Origin: Chlorocebus sabaeus
Taxonomy: Eukaryota; Chordata; Mammalia; Primates; Cercopithecidae
Reading direction: 5' to 3'
Assembly (NCBI RefSeq): GCF_047675955.1
Contig: NC_132904.1
Span: forward strand, 3,721,501 to 3,785,500
Length of the DNA: 64,000 nt
A program made the position numbers and the translations under genes. How positions within the stretch are numbered: the stretch's first letter is position 1; each line of letters starts with the position of its first letter. Under the pieces are notes generated by a model that was not told the DNA's origin, made no database searches, and saw only the letters and a list, made by a program, of their open reading frames with translations. Below, piece after piece: positions 33,683 through 45,495 of the stretch.

Positions 33683-33852
33683 GTCGCCTTTTGCTGCTGG
33701 TGCCAACAAGGACTCACTCTCGGCCTTCGAGTACCCGGGGCCCAAGCGGAAGCTCTACAGTGCCGTGCCCGGGAGGCTCTTCGTCGCCGTCAAGCCATAC
33801 CAACCCCAAGTCGACGGCGAGATCCCCCTTCACCGTGGCGACAGGGTCAAAG
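33683..33852 (+). CDS. SHANK2: SHANK2 exon encoding the first half of the SH3 domain
   Basis: Encodes residues 119-175 of the short isoform: GSPFAAGANKDSLSAF, EYPGPKRKLYSAVPGR, LFVAVKPYQPQVDGE, IPLHRGDRVK. The SH3 domain starts at about R150 (33774). Where a classical SH3 has ALYDY, this reads AVKPY. The acidic RT-loop region is short and the diverging turn is HRGDRVK. The acceptor follows a strong ct-rich tract (...cctggtccag|GTCG) and the donor is AAAG|gtcagt, a little weaker than the others. Entry is phase 2 and exit phase 1. At 170 bp, skipping this exon alone would shift the frame. Alignment to SHANK2 is unambiguous; A124 may be a lineage difference from human. Confidence 0.97.
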
Positions 33853-34642
33853 GTCAGTGTCTGCTAGTTGTCCTCTGCTCCTGGAGTGAGATCAGGCTGG
33901 GGCCCTTCAGCCGGCCTGCCGTGGGGACGATGTCCAAGGCACTGCTTCTCCATGGAAAGTACAGACCCCTGGAAGGGCAGGAATGGGGAACAGAGTGACG
34001 TTCCCAGATCCTTTCCCTCACTCTCCAGGAAGCTGCTGCGGCATCCTCAGTGCTGGGTCTCAGGGATCGATGAGGACATGCCCATCGGGAATGAGATTCC
34101 ACTTGAGAAGTGCAGTGGGGGAGCCAGATGAGGGCGTTGAAGAGCAGAACTCCTTTCCATCTGGAATCCCCTAAGTCTGAAGTGTCAGGGCGGGCCCTGG
34201 CATGGGTCAGCTTTGGGGTCTCCAGGTAGATGGTCTGGTGTGACCTGAGGCCTGGGGCCTGCAGTGTTCAAAGGAAGGAAGTCTACCAGCTTGGAAGGAA
34301 GGATTCTCAAAGTAGAATCCTGGGAACCAGCGTTGAGAAGCCTCTGGGGGGCCATTGTCAACACCGGGTCAAGGGGTTAGACGTTGTTCCTGGGGTACTG
34401 GGGAGCCAGCGATAGTTTCTGCCCAGGGGAAATCAGGTGTGTGAGGCACTGCAGGAAGATAAAAGTAGGGTTGGAGGGAAGTTGGCAGTGGTGGCATCTG
34501 AGGCACGCAGCAGAAGCAACATGGCAAGTGTGGGCTGCAGGGGTTGTGTGGGGTGGTAGGAACTCACTGGGTGGAGCAAGAGAGGCCCAGCACACGTGGC
34601 TAGCACACCCAGGCCCTGCTGTTGGAGGGCAGGCTTCCAGAA

Positions 34643-34765
34643 GATGCGTGGCACTGGTGGAAGGTGTGGCCCTTAGGGGTCAGTAGGCCGGGTTCAAATC
34701 CCGCCTTCCTCAGCTGGCTGCCGCCTGGCCCCCAGCAGGTAATTGACTCAGTTCCTTTCTCCGCG
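34643..34765 (+). repeat. MIR element (tRNA-derived part)
   Basis: 'gccgggttcaaatcccgccttcctcagctggctgccg' contains the tRNA-type B box (ggttcaaatcc) expected in the MIR head. It has no matching A box or cloverleaf, so it is not a tRNA gene. Confidence 0.6.
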
Positions 34766-34849
34766 CTGCACACTGATCAGGTCAGCTTGACCTGGGTTAC
34801 TGGAACATTCTAATGACGGCAGAGTCCCGCCCTCATGCCTGATGGCTGG

Positions 34850-35132
34850 TGTTCCTGCTGCACACATATTTCATCATTTGATAGCATCAAACAAGTCCCT
34901 GGAGCTCTATTCATTTTTTTCAGTTATTTTTCTTGACATTAGATCATTTCTATTGGTTATTGTTTAAGTTCACTTACCGTTTCCTTTGAAATGTCCCTTT
35001 AGCTGTTAAGTCCATCTTTTGAGTTTTATAATTTCAGAAATTATGTTTGCTAGCTTTTCCAGGTATCTATTTTTATTGTTGCCTTTTATTTGCCAAGACC
35101 TCCTATTACTCTGTTGAGTTTTTTTATTCATT
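34850..35132. mobile_element. possible ancient L1 fragment (AT-rich)
   Basis: T-rich text with 'agctgttaagtccatcttttgagttttataatttcag' resembles a phrase common in old L1 3' portions. Poorly conserved and tentative. Confidence 0.35.
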
Positions 35133-35147
35133 AAAAACTTGTTTTAG

Positions 35148-35446
35148 GGCCGGGCGCGGTGGCTCAAGCCTGTAATCCCAGCACTTTGGGAGGCTGAGAC
35201 GGGCAGATCACAAGGTCAGGAGATCAATACTGGCTAACATGGTGAAACCCCGTCTCTACTAAAAAATACAAAAAATTAGCCGGGCGAGGTGGCGGGCGCC
35301 TGTAGTCCCAGCTACTCAGGAGGCTGAGGCAGGAGAATGGCGTAAACCCGGGAGGCGGAGCTTGCAGTGAGCTGAGATCCGGCCACTGCACTCCAGCCTG
35401 GGCGACAGAGCGAGACTCCATCTCAAAAAAAAAAAAACCAAAAAAA
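35148..35446 (+). mobile_element. AluY (Old World monkey type), sense, first of a pair
   Basis: Starts ggccgggcgcggtggctcaag and ends with an A tail containing cc. Carries gatccggccactgc and ggcgtaaacccg, variants I associate with cercopithecid AluYRa. A small internal deletion turns 'gatcgagaccatcctgg' into 'gatcaatactgg'. Flanked on both sides by aaaaacttgtttt (35133-35145 and 35447-35459). Confidence 0.97.
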
Positions 35447-35461
35447 AAAAACTTGTTTTTT

Positions 35462-35760
35462 GGCCGGGCGCGGTGGCTCAAGCCTGTAATCCCAGCACTT
35501 TGGGAGGCTGAGGCAGACGGATCACGAGGTCAGGAGATCGAGACCATCCTGGCTAACACAGTGAAACCCCGTCTCTACTAAAAAATACAAAAAACTAGCC
35601 GGGCGTGGTGGCGGGCGCCTGTAGTCCCAGCTACTCGGGAGGCTGAGGCAGGAGAATGGCGTAAACCCAGGAGGCGGAGCTTGCAGTGAGCTGAGATCCG
35701 GCCACTGCACTCCAGCCTGGGCGACAGAGCAAGACTCCGTCTCAAAAAAAAAAGAAAAAA
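35462..35760 (+). mobile_element. AluY (Old World monkey type), sense, second of a pair
   Basis: A second full-length AluY with the same diagnostic gatccggcc and gcgtaaaccc, but with the intact 'gatcgagaccatcctgg' and its own differences (gcagacggatcacgagg). It lies head-to-tail with the first, separated only by a copy of the target sequence, and is followed by a third copy at 35761-35773. Confidence 0.97.
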
Positions 35761-37769
35761 AAAAACTTGTTTTTTTGTTTTGTTTTTACAACATTGTAGA
35801 TTGGTAATTGTCACTTTGAAATCCCTCACACTTACCCCATCAACTTGGCTGTCTCTCTGAGGACCAGTGCTGAGAGCCACCTTCCCTCCTCCCCACTGAG
35901 GCCAGCCCCGAGATGTCGGGTGATAGGGATGTCAAGGCCCCGCAGGTGGGGAGCAAGAGGGGCAATCTGTGCAGGGATCAGTGCCAATGCTGGCCTTGTT
36001 AGCAACCCCGTTCTAGGAAGTGAGAGCCGAGGTTCCTAGTTAGAGAATGTTTTCTGACCAGTCTGCACACTCAGGGCCACCCCCTAGGCCCAAGTGGGAG
36101 CCAAGGAGATTCACTGTCCCTCTAGAGCAGGAAGAGATACATGGTCCTCCTGTCCAGGCCTGTCCCCGTTGTAGAAAGGAGAAGCCTGGGGCTCAGGGGT
36201 TGGAGGGTGGGAGCTGCTCCTCTGTGAGTCCTGCTTGGAGCTCACTGATGCCCAGGGAGGAGGCTGGGGTGCGGCTGGCAGTTCCTGTAGGGCAGCCAGG
36301 TTAGTCCTGGACTTGCAAAGGGGCAGAGAGGCCTGTGAAGATGACCCTGGAGCCTGGGGCTGGGCATCTGTGGACTCACTAAGACATACCGACCCATGCT
36401 GCAGGAGGGGCAGAGCAGGAGACAGGCTCCCATGCTGTGAACTTGGCGGCATCCCCAGTCACCCAGACATAGAACAGAGGCCCGTGGGAGTGAGCACTGA
36501 ACAGCTGAGAGTTCCTCGGAAGGGACCCTGAGTTTGCAGCATGGATGAGCAGGAGGTCAAGGGAGAGGGGGAGCCAGCGATGAGCCCATCAGTGGGCCCG
36601 AGTCTCCCACAGGCCAGCAGTGGTAGGCAGACTTGATGACCCAGGACTCGCAGGGGTTGTGGAACATGGCAGGCGAATCCACATCTCACACCTTGATTCC
36701 CAGCAGCTCTGGTGGCCTTCAACTGTCCAACTCCCTGGGTTTGATAGAATGATCCAACAAAGAAAAGAAGGGAGGTCACGTGACTCCTGTCCAGGCCCCA
36801 GGACTGGACCTCCTTGGCCCCTCTGTCCCTCCCCAGCACACTGGAGCCCAGCAGCACCTCCTCAAACACGATCAGACGGGAACCCGCCCCTCGCAGGAGT
36901 GTGGGGCGTGTGGGGAGCTGGGCCTGTCTCCCAGGGAGAACAGAAATGACAGAGCTTGGTTCCAAAACTCACACTTCAAAGGATCGATGGCAAAGGACTG
37001 CTGTTCTGAAAAGAGATTCGAGTGGGCCGCGCAGGCCATTTGCACACAATTGGCGCAGAGCCCCTTCCTGCTGCCAGCGGCACCGCTCTTCCTTCCTGCC
37101 GAGCTGTCGGTGCCTCCCCCCCTTCACGGGGTGGCCCGCGCATCCTTGCTGCCTGCATGGCAGTGCTTAGAGGCGGGCGGGTCGAGCTGATCCACTGCCT
37201 GCAGAGCCCAGGCCCTTTGGAGGAATTCTGTCCCCTTGACATCAAGGGAACAACCATTGTGGGCAGGAAACCCAGCTGCCTGGTGGGCAGGGGCAGGTCT
37301 GGGAGGGTTTCCAGAGAAACCAAACTCATTTTTTGCAGTGGAAGTCGGGCCCGGGTAGCAGGCAGGCAGGGTGGCTGTGACGGGTCCCAGGGTGGCCCTG
37401 GGGTCCTGCTGATAACATTGCTGCTCTTGGCTCTTTCAGAAGGCTAATTTACATCTCTTCCATTCAGTTCCATTTGGGAAGGGGTGGACGTTCCCAGTAG
37501 ACAGTTGGATACCACGTACCTGGGAAAACATACCCAGCATTTTTCTCCTAAAATAAGGGGTGCCCAAGAATAGGCACATGTTCTGTGGTATATACATGTG
37601 GTATATACATGAATAGGTATATACATGTTCTGATTCCCCCACTGACCCTCCTTTTTTTTCTTTCTTTTCTTTTTTTTAATTCAAGGGCTCTTCTTTGTCC
37701 TTCACTGTGCCTGGCACATTCTTCCCTCCACCCCTAATAGTTCTTTATGTGAGATCTGGCATCAGGCAC

Positions 37770-37831
37770 CTGAGCCAGAGGCCTGTCCAAGCTGTGTACC
37801 CTGAGCCAGAGCCCTGTCCAAGCTGTGTACC
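37770..37831 (+). repeat. 31-bp direct duplication
   Basis: Two adjacent copies of ctgagccagag(g/c)cctgtccaagctgtgtacc at 37770-37800 and 37801-37831, differing at one base. Confidence 0.93.
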
Positions 37832-38094
37832 TGGGTGCAGTTTCTGAGCCTCTCTTCCCAAAGTGCCTGCATCCGAGACATGAGGGGAGTTTGTTAAATG
37901 TGCAGATCTCCTGACCATCCATCCCTACATCTGTAGAATTGTGTCTCCAAGGACACAGCCTAGGAATCTGAATAGTTAACGAGCTCCTCAGGTGATTTTG
38001 CAGCATTCCTGACTGTGACGGATTGTAGACCCTCTGCAGGCAGGACTGTTTTCTTCTTGTTTCCCAAGCATGTGACACAGCGCTTGGAATGGGA

Positions 38095-41090
38095 CAGATG
38101 ATGGATGGATGAAATGGCTGGATGGGTGGGTGGGTGGGTGGGTGGGTGGACGGATGAGCAGGCGTGCAGGCAGATGGACGATGGGCAGGCGTGCAGGCAG
38201 ATGGACAGATGGATGGACGGATGGATGGAGAGGCAGATGGATAGGCAGATGGGTGGGTGGATAGGCAGATGAATTGATGAATGGGTGGACAGGTGGATAG
38301 ATGAATGGGTAGATGGATAGATGGATGGGTGGATGGGTAGATGGGAAGATGGATGAATCGGTGGGTGGGTGGGTGGATGGATGGATGAATGGATAGATCA
38401 ATGGAAGGGTAGATGGGAAGATGGATGAATGTGTGGATGGATGGATGGATGGATGGATGGATAGATGGATGGATAGATGGGTAGATAGATGAATGGGTAG
38501 ATAGATAGATGAATGGATGGATAGGTAGATGGATAGATGGATGGATGGATGGATGGATGGATGGATGGATGGATGGATGGATGGATGGATGGTTGGATGG
38601 GTAGACTGGAAGATGGATGAATGGGTAGATGGATAGATGGATGGATGGGTAGATGGATAGATGGATGGATGGGTAGATGGATCAATGGGTGGATGGGTAG
38701 GTGGGAAGATGGATGAATGGGTGGGTGGGTGGATGGATGGATTCATGGATGGATAGATGGATGGATGGGTGGATGGGCAGATGGAAAGATGGATGAATGG
38801 ATAGATGGATGGATAGGCTGATGGATAGATGGGTGGATGAGTAGATGGGAAGATAGATGAATGGGTGAGTGGATGGATGGATGGGTGGGTGAGTAGATGT
38901 GAAGTTAGGTGAATGGTTAGATGGATGGATGGATGGGTAGATGGGAAGATGGATGAATGGGTAAATGGATGGATGGATGGGTGGATGGATGGATGGGTAA
39001 ATGGATGGATGGGTGGAAATGTGGTTGAGTTTGATGGGTGGATGGATGGGTAGATGGATGGATGGGTGGGTGGGTAGATGGGAAATTGGATGAATGGGTA
39101 GATGGATAGATGGATGGATGGGTAGATGGATGGATGGGTGGATGGGTAAATGGGAAGATAGATGAATGGGTGGGTAGGTGGGTGGGTGGGTGGATGGGCA
39201 GATGGATGGATGGGCAGATGGATGGATGGGTGGATGGATGGATGGATGGATGGATGGATGGATGGATGGATGGATGGGTAAATGGATGGATGGGTGGAAA
39301 TGTGGTTGAATTTGATGGGTGGATGAATGGGTAGATGGATGAATGGGTGGATGGGTAGATGGGAAATTGGATGAATGGGTAGATGGATAGATGGATGGAT
39401 GGGTAGATGGATGGATGGGTGAATGGGTAAATGGAAAGATAAATGAATGGGTGGGTAGGTGGGTAGGTGGGTGGGTAGATGGGAAATTGGATGAATGGGT
39501 AGATGGATAGATGGATGGATGGGTAGATGGATGGATGGATGGGTGAATGGGTAAATGGGAAGATAAATGAATGGGTGGGTAGGTGGGTGGGTGGGTGGAT
39601 GGGCAGATGGATGGATGGATGGATGGATGGATGGATGGATGGATGGATGGGTAAATGGATGGATGGGTGGAAATGTGGTTGAGTTTGATGGGTGGATGAG
39701 TGAGTGGATGGATGGGTAGATGGATGGGTGGGTGGGTGAGTAGATGGGAAATTGGATGAATGGGTAGATGGATAGATGGATGGATGGGTAGATGGATGGA
39801 TGGGTGGATGGGTAAATGGAAAGATAAATGAATGGGTGGGTAGGTGGGTAGGTGGGTGGGTAGATGGGAAATTGGATGAATGGGTAGATGGATGGATGGG
39901 TGAATGGGTAAATGGGAAGATAAATGAATGGGTGGGTAGGTGGGTGGGTGGGTGGATGGGCAGATGGATGGATGGATGGATGGATGGGTAAATGGATGGA
40001 TGGGTGGAAATGTGGTTGAGTTTGATGGGTGGATGAGTGAGTGGATGGATGGGTAGATGGATGGATGGATGGATAAATGGATAGATGGGTAGATAGATGA
40101 ATGGGTAGATGGATGGATGGACAGGTAGATGGATAGATGGATGGATAGATGGATGGATGGGTAGATGGATGAATGGGTGGGGATGGGTAGGTGGGAAGAT
40201 GAATGAATGGGTGGGTGGATGGATGGATGGGTGGATGGGCAGATGGAAAGATGGATGAATGGATAGATGGATGGATGGGCTGATGGATAGACAGGCGGAT
40301 GAGTAGATGGGAAGATAGATGAATGGATGGGTGGATGGATGGATGGGTGGGTGAGTAGATGTGAAGTTAGGTGAATAGATGGATGGATGGATGGGTAGAT
40401 GGATGGATGGATGGGTAGATGGGAAGATGGATGAATGGGTAAATGAATGGATAGATGAATGGATGGGTAGATGGATGGGTGGGTGGGTGGATAGATGGGA
40501 AATTGGATGAATGGGTAGATGGATAGATGGATGGATGGGTAGATGGATGGATGGGTGGGTGGGTAAATGGGAAGATAGATGAATGGGTGGGTAGGTGGGT
40601 GGGCGGATGGATGGATGGATGGATGGATGGATGGATGGATGGATGGGTAAATGGATGGATGGGTGGAAATGTGGTTGAGTTTGATGGGTGGATGGATGGG
40701 TAGATGGATGGATGGGTGGGTGGGTAGATGGGAAATTGGATGAATGGGTAGATGGATAGATGGATGGATGGGTAGATGGATGGATGGGTGGATGGGTAAA
40801 TGGGAAGATAGACGAATGGGTGGGTGGGTGGGTGGATGGATGGATGGATGGATGGATGGATGGAGGGTGGAAATGTGGTTGAGTTTGATGGGTGGATGGG
40901 TTATGGATGGAGGGGTAGATGGATGGATGGGTAGGTGGGAGGATGAATGGATGGATGGATGGATGGATGGATGGATGGATGGATGGATGGGTGGATGGAT
41001 GGATGGGTAGGTGGGAGGATGGATGGATGGATGGATGCATGCATGGTCGAGTTTGGTAAGTGGATGAATGAATGGGTAGTTGGATAGGTG
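38095..41090 (+). repeat. 3-kb GGAT/GGGT satellite with higher-order structure
   Basis: About 3 kb of ggat, gggt, agat, gaat and aaat units. Superimposed is a longer pattern: a marker reading ggtggaaatgtggttga, then gtttgatggg, appears at about 39012, 39293, 39666, 40003, 40662 and 40866, and a second marker, gggaaattggatgaatgg, recurs near 39080, 39360, 39480, 39747, 39867, 40498 and 40731. The left 900 bp (38.1-39.0 kb) lacks the first marker. Reverse-strand ORFs of about 810 residues made of Ile-His-Pro-Ser repeats result from the 4-bp period and are not genes. Confidence 0.96.
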
Positions 41091-43062
41091 GTGAGTGAAT
41101 GAGTGCATGGCAGCATGGAAGAATGACAGAGCTTTCTAAACAGCAGTGTGTGTTTTGTCCTATACTCTCACCTCCATGCTTCCATCCTGGTTTTCCTCTG
41201 CTCAGAAAGCAGCTATCCCTGTGTTTTCCCGTCAGCTCCTCCTTCAGGATTCGGCTGCCATGTCCCTTCCTCTGGGAGTGTGCCCGCCCCCACCTGCCAT
41301 GCTCCATCTCTACTTTTTGGCTCAGGCCACACAGGCCTCTGATGCAGAGTGTAGCACAGTGAGCATGGTTCATTTAACAGATGCACAATGAACCCCTGAG
41401 GGTTCCTGGCCATGGATGAGGCCAAGGGAAACAATGATGATTGACCCTGCTTGCTGGAAGCCCCCATTCTGGCAAGTAAAAAACAAAACCCACGACATCA
41501 CATTGCCAATGCTGGGGGGTGGGGGCATGTGGGATGCCCACGTTTTTGCTCTGTGATATTAGGTGGTGGACAGTGAGGCCATCCTCCTCTTCTGAAGCTC
41601 CTCCAGGTGTTTGCCCCAACTCCTGCACCATCTTTGTGACCCCAGAGCCCAGCACAGTCCCTGGCCCAAGTAAGTCCTGGGTCAATTTAAGCAGAAGGAT
41701 ATTCGTATTCAAGAACACCATGCATGGCTTGAAAGTAAAGATGGCCCAGAGGTACATTAGAAACCAGGGAGTTGGATACAGAACAGGAGAAATGCTGGGT
41801 CTCAGCTCCTCCCTCCTCCGCAGTGACCTGGCGGGTTTCTGTACCCAGGCTGGGGTCGAGGGGAAGAAGGTGGAGCGTAGCAGTGGGGTCGGAGCCACCC
41901 CTGCCCCAGCTCATCCAGTACAGGGAATCACTGCTGCTTTCCAGTTTGCAAGAGAGCTGCTGAGGCAGGGAGCAGCCCACTGTGGTGGCCGTGGTGAGGA
42001 TGGCAGGGCTGGCCCTTCTCCAACCAGCTGATGCCCACTGTGGCCTCAGGGAGCATTTGGGGCCCATAGAGAGATCTGCAGTTGGTTCTCACAGGTGCCT
42101 TAAAGCCTCTGTGTTGGAGCAGACATGATGTTGAGGATGGATCTTCCTTCTAGCCAGGTTTCCCAGGGCTCCCAGCCATGTTGTATATGCCCCTCCCCGT
42201 GTCCTCATGCCCTGGGTGCAATGCCTTCACCTGCTCTCCACCCACCATTCAAAGTGCTGCCTCTTCCTGCAGTGCTTGCCCGAGTCTCGCCGCACCCCCT
42301 CCTTTCTTCAGTAGTCTTCCTCCTGCCCCTTGGTTTGGCTGGAACCGTTCTCATCTGATCCTCAGTGGTAGAGTCAGTCCTATCACACCGTGGCTCCCCT
42401 GTAAGTCTGGGGCTCCAGGGACAGGGTCCTTGACAATTTTTCCAGCCGGAGCACCCAAGGGCAAGGCAGGACTCCAGACTCCAGAATTCACCTGGTTGCC
42501 TGGTCAGAATTCACTCTCAGAATTCACCCTATTGTTCTGCATGGAGGAGGTGGGGCCACAGAGAGCACAGGAGACCCCGGGATCCCTCAGCATCCCAGTG
42601 ATGGGGCCAAGTCTCTGGCCTCCCAGCCCAGTGCTTGCTCTTGTACTGCTGGGTGGAGGGGACTTCCTCTTCTCCTCCACCTCTTCTTACCTGGGGTGTG
42701 GAATCTTTACTTTTGAATGAATTGCATCAGCAAACAATGGGGTAGCCAAGCCCAGCCCCTTCCTCACTATATGAGGAACACCCATTCCTACCTGGACGCA
42801 GATGTTCTGTCAGGGAGGCACTCAAGGCACAAACCCCTCTCTTGCTCCCCATTCTCTGGAGAGGACCAGCAGGTACCATTTGCACAACCAGAAACCCAGA
42901 AGTGGCCCCTCCTCCATTCCCCTGCACCCTCGGCCCAGATCCTGCTGTTTCTACGCCCCTGATGCGAAGGCTCCCCGTGCTGGGGGACCCCTCTCAGCAC
43001 ATCACCTGTGCCTCCTTGTACGAGCCTGCTAGAAACAGCCTTTCATATTTTTGGTTGGTCTT

Positions 43063-43387
43063 TTTTTTTTTTTTTTTTTTTTTTTTTGAGACGGAGTCTT
43101 GCTCTGTCTCCCAGGCTGGAGTGCAGTGGCCGGATCTCAGCTCACTGCAAGCTCCGCCTCCCCGGTTTACGCCATTCTCCTGCCTCAGCCTCCCGAGTAC
43201 CTGGGACTACAGGCGCCCGCCACCTCGCCCAGCTAGTTTTTTTTATTATTTTTTTTTTTTGTATTTTTTAGTAGAGATGGGGTTTCACCGTGTTAGCCAG
43301 GATGGTCTTGATCTCCTGACCTTGTGATCCGCCCGTCTCGGCCTCCCAAAGTGCTGGGATTATAGGCGTGAGCCACCGCGCCCGGCC
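43063..43387 (-). mobile_element. AluY (Old World monkey type), antisense
   Basis: T tail of about 25 bases, gagacggagtcttgctctgtc, then gtggccggatctcagctc and ggtttacgccattc (the reversed gatccggcc and gcgtaaacc variants). It ends gccaccgcgcccggcc. The middle A-rich linker has expanded into a longer T-rich tract (43236-43270). Flanked by ggttggtctt on both sides. Confidence 0.97.
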
Positions 43388-43539
43388 GGTTGGTCTTATA
43401 ATAACGATAACACATCCCGAAGTGCATACTTGATAGAAATTAAATCTGGACCTAAAAGGCATGATTCTCCCAGAGAGGGAAGTTTGGAAGGAAAGTCAGG
43501 CAAGAGTGTTGAGTACTCATTCCACACTGGGCTCACGTG

Positions 43540-43650
43540 CCTCTGATTCACGCATAGCAACGCTTATGAGCTAGATAGCGTTGTCATGCTCTGATAAATG
43601 AGGAAACTGAGGCACAGAGCGACTGAGAAGTTTTCCCAAGTACCGCATAG
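43540..43650 (-). repeat. MIR-like fragment
   Basis: 'ctctgataaatgaggaaactgaggcacagagcgactgagaag' is the reversed MIR core. Confidence 0.7.
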
Positions 43651-44251
43651 CCAAGATGGGGCAGAGCTTCCGTGAAAGAAGATACCAGTCTCTACCTGTT
43701 CTGTTCCCTTCTCCCCAGGCCCATACAAAACAGCAGAATGACCTCACAGTCGTGAAGGAAGGAGAGCGTGGGTATCTTTGTGGGCATTGGCTCCTAGCGG
43801 CACAGCAACAAGTCCTTGGCCTCCCTTTGCAGCCCGGGGTACTGCTCTGGGATGACTCTCTCAGGTCCAGGGTTCTGCTGGGAAACTGGGGGGCATATCC
43901 CGGTCAGCTGGGCTGAGAGGAGCCCACAGGCCCCGCATCGAGTTTTGGAGGAGATGCTTCAGGCAGTGATGATTGTCCTGGTCACCTGGGATGCGGCTGA
44001 TAGGTTTCAGTTAGGTCATTTCTTCAGGTTCTTAGGAACTTATAAAGTGGGGTTTTCAGTTCCATTAACTTTGAAAAATCATGGGCTGAGTGGTTCTCTG
44101 TCTGGCCCTTGAGTTAACATGAGGGCTAGAGAAAAACACTTCTGGGGCCATGATTCCTCTTTCAGCAGGTCTGGAGCCTTTGGATCCTGAGTAATTTAAA
44201 AGAAGGTAAAGATGTGGAGAGATCAGATTGTTTTCTCCTAAGTAAGATACA

Positions 44252-44529
44252 GACCGGCTCGGTGGCTCACCCCGGTAATCCCAAACAGTTTGGGAGGCGG
44301 AGGCAGGCAGATTGCTTGAGCTTAGGGGTTTGAAACCAGCCTGGGCAACATGGTGAGACCCTGTCTCTAAAAAAGTAATAATAATCAGTGAGGTGTAGTG
44401 GTACATGTCTGTCATCCCAGCTACTCAGGAGGCTGAGGTGGGAGGATCACTTAAGCCTGGGAGGTCAAGGCTGCAGTGAGCTGTGATGGCGCCACTGTAC
44501 TTCAGCCTGGGTGACAAAGCAAGACTGCC

Positions 44530-44567
<38 letters not shown>
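44252..44567 (+). mobile_element. old Alu (AluJ-like), sense, with long A tail
   Basis: gaccggctcggtggctcaccc, 'gcttgagcttaggggtttgaaacc' and 'ggatcacttaagcctgggaggtcaaggctgcag' are AluJ-style. It has an A tail of about 34 bases despite the old body. Confidence 0.93.
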
Positions 44568-44570
<3 letters not shown>

Positions 44571-45171
44571 TAAGATATAGATTTTCATTCCTCACTTTGC
44601 CACTGCAGGCTTTGCAAGCTTTATAACAGAAATAGTTATCACAATGGGGCCGTGGGGACCGGTGGGGTCCTTGTAACCTTCCCTCTACCCTCTAGTGTCA
44701 TTGGGCTTATGTCCCCCAACCATGCTCAGCAGTTGAGTTTAAAAACAAACATGCTTTATTCTTCCAGCGGATATTCATTGAGGGTCTACTGTGCACCCAG
44801 CACACGGCCCGGGGAGGGGTGCCTGTGTCTGGACTCAGCAACTTCCACCCTGGCTGGGGTGGCCGTGTCTGTCCAGCGATGTACGTGGTCCCCAGGACAA
44901 GGTCTCCGTGTGGCCACCATCCCTTCTCTCCTGGGGAATTGGTTTCTTTCAACCGCAAGCCAGAAAGAAACCTGCAGTCCTTGCCAGCAACCACGTAATG
45001 AATAGCTTCCTGATTAATAAGCCAGCAGGCCGGTGCGCCAGGCCTCCAAGGGGCTGGTGCTGACTGTGTGAGGTTTTCAATGCAGTCCCTTCCATTTTAA
45101 GTGAAGATAATTCCATGTCCACACCATTGTCAGACGATTCGTGAGCTACTCACCCATTCACTGCTGTGATT

Positions 45172-45495
45172 TCTTTTTCTTTTTTTTCTTTTTTTTCTTT
45201 TTTTTTTTTTTTTGAGATGGAGTCTCACTCTGTCACCCAGGCTAGAGTGCAGTGGCACGATCTCGGCTCACTGCAACTTCCATCTTCCAGGTTCAAGTGA
45301 TTCTCCTGCCTCAGCCTCCCGAGTAGCTGAGATTACAGGCACACGCCCCCATGCCCGGCTAATTTTTGTATTTTCAGTAGAGACAGGGTTTTGCTATGTT
45401 GGCCAGGCTGGTCTTCAACTTCTGACCTCAGATGGTCCACCCGCCTCGGTCCCCCAAAGTGCTGGGATTACAGGCATGAGCCACCACGCCCAGCC
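45172..45495 (-). mobile_element. Alu element, antisense
   Basis: T/C-rich tail, gagatggagtctcactctgtc, reversed body, ending ccaccacgcccagcc. A perfect ctgctgtgatttct duplication flanks it (about 45161-45174 and 45497-45510). It ends about 560 bp before the next exon. Confidence 0.97.

Noticed and set aside
33573..33998. 141-residue ORF covering the first SH3 exon and its flanks
   Set aside because: Only 33683-33852 is exonic. The extra residues come from reading through the acceptor and donor into intron.
34680..34705. tRNA-like B box (ggttcaaatcc)
   Set aside because: It lies in a MIR element, which derives from a tRNA. No A box or cloverleaf is present.
38682..41373. Reverse-strand ORFs of 808 and 818 residues rich in Ile, His, Pro and Ser
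   Set aside because: They are the translation of a GGAT/GGGT array. A 4-bp repeat has a 12-bp coding period and gives the same peptide in all three frames. There are no domains, splice sites or start context.
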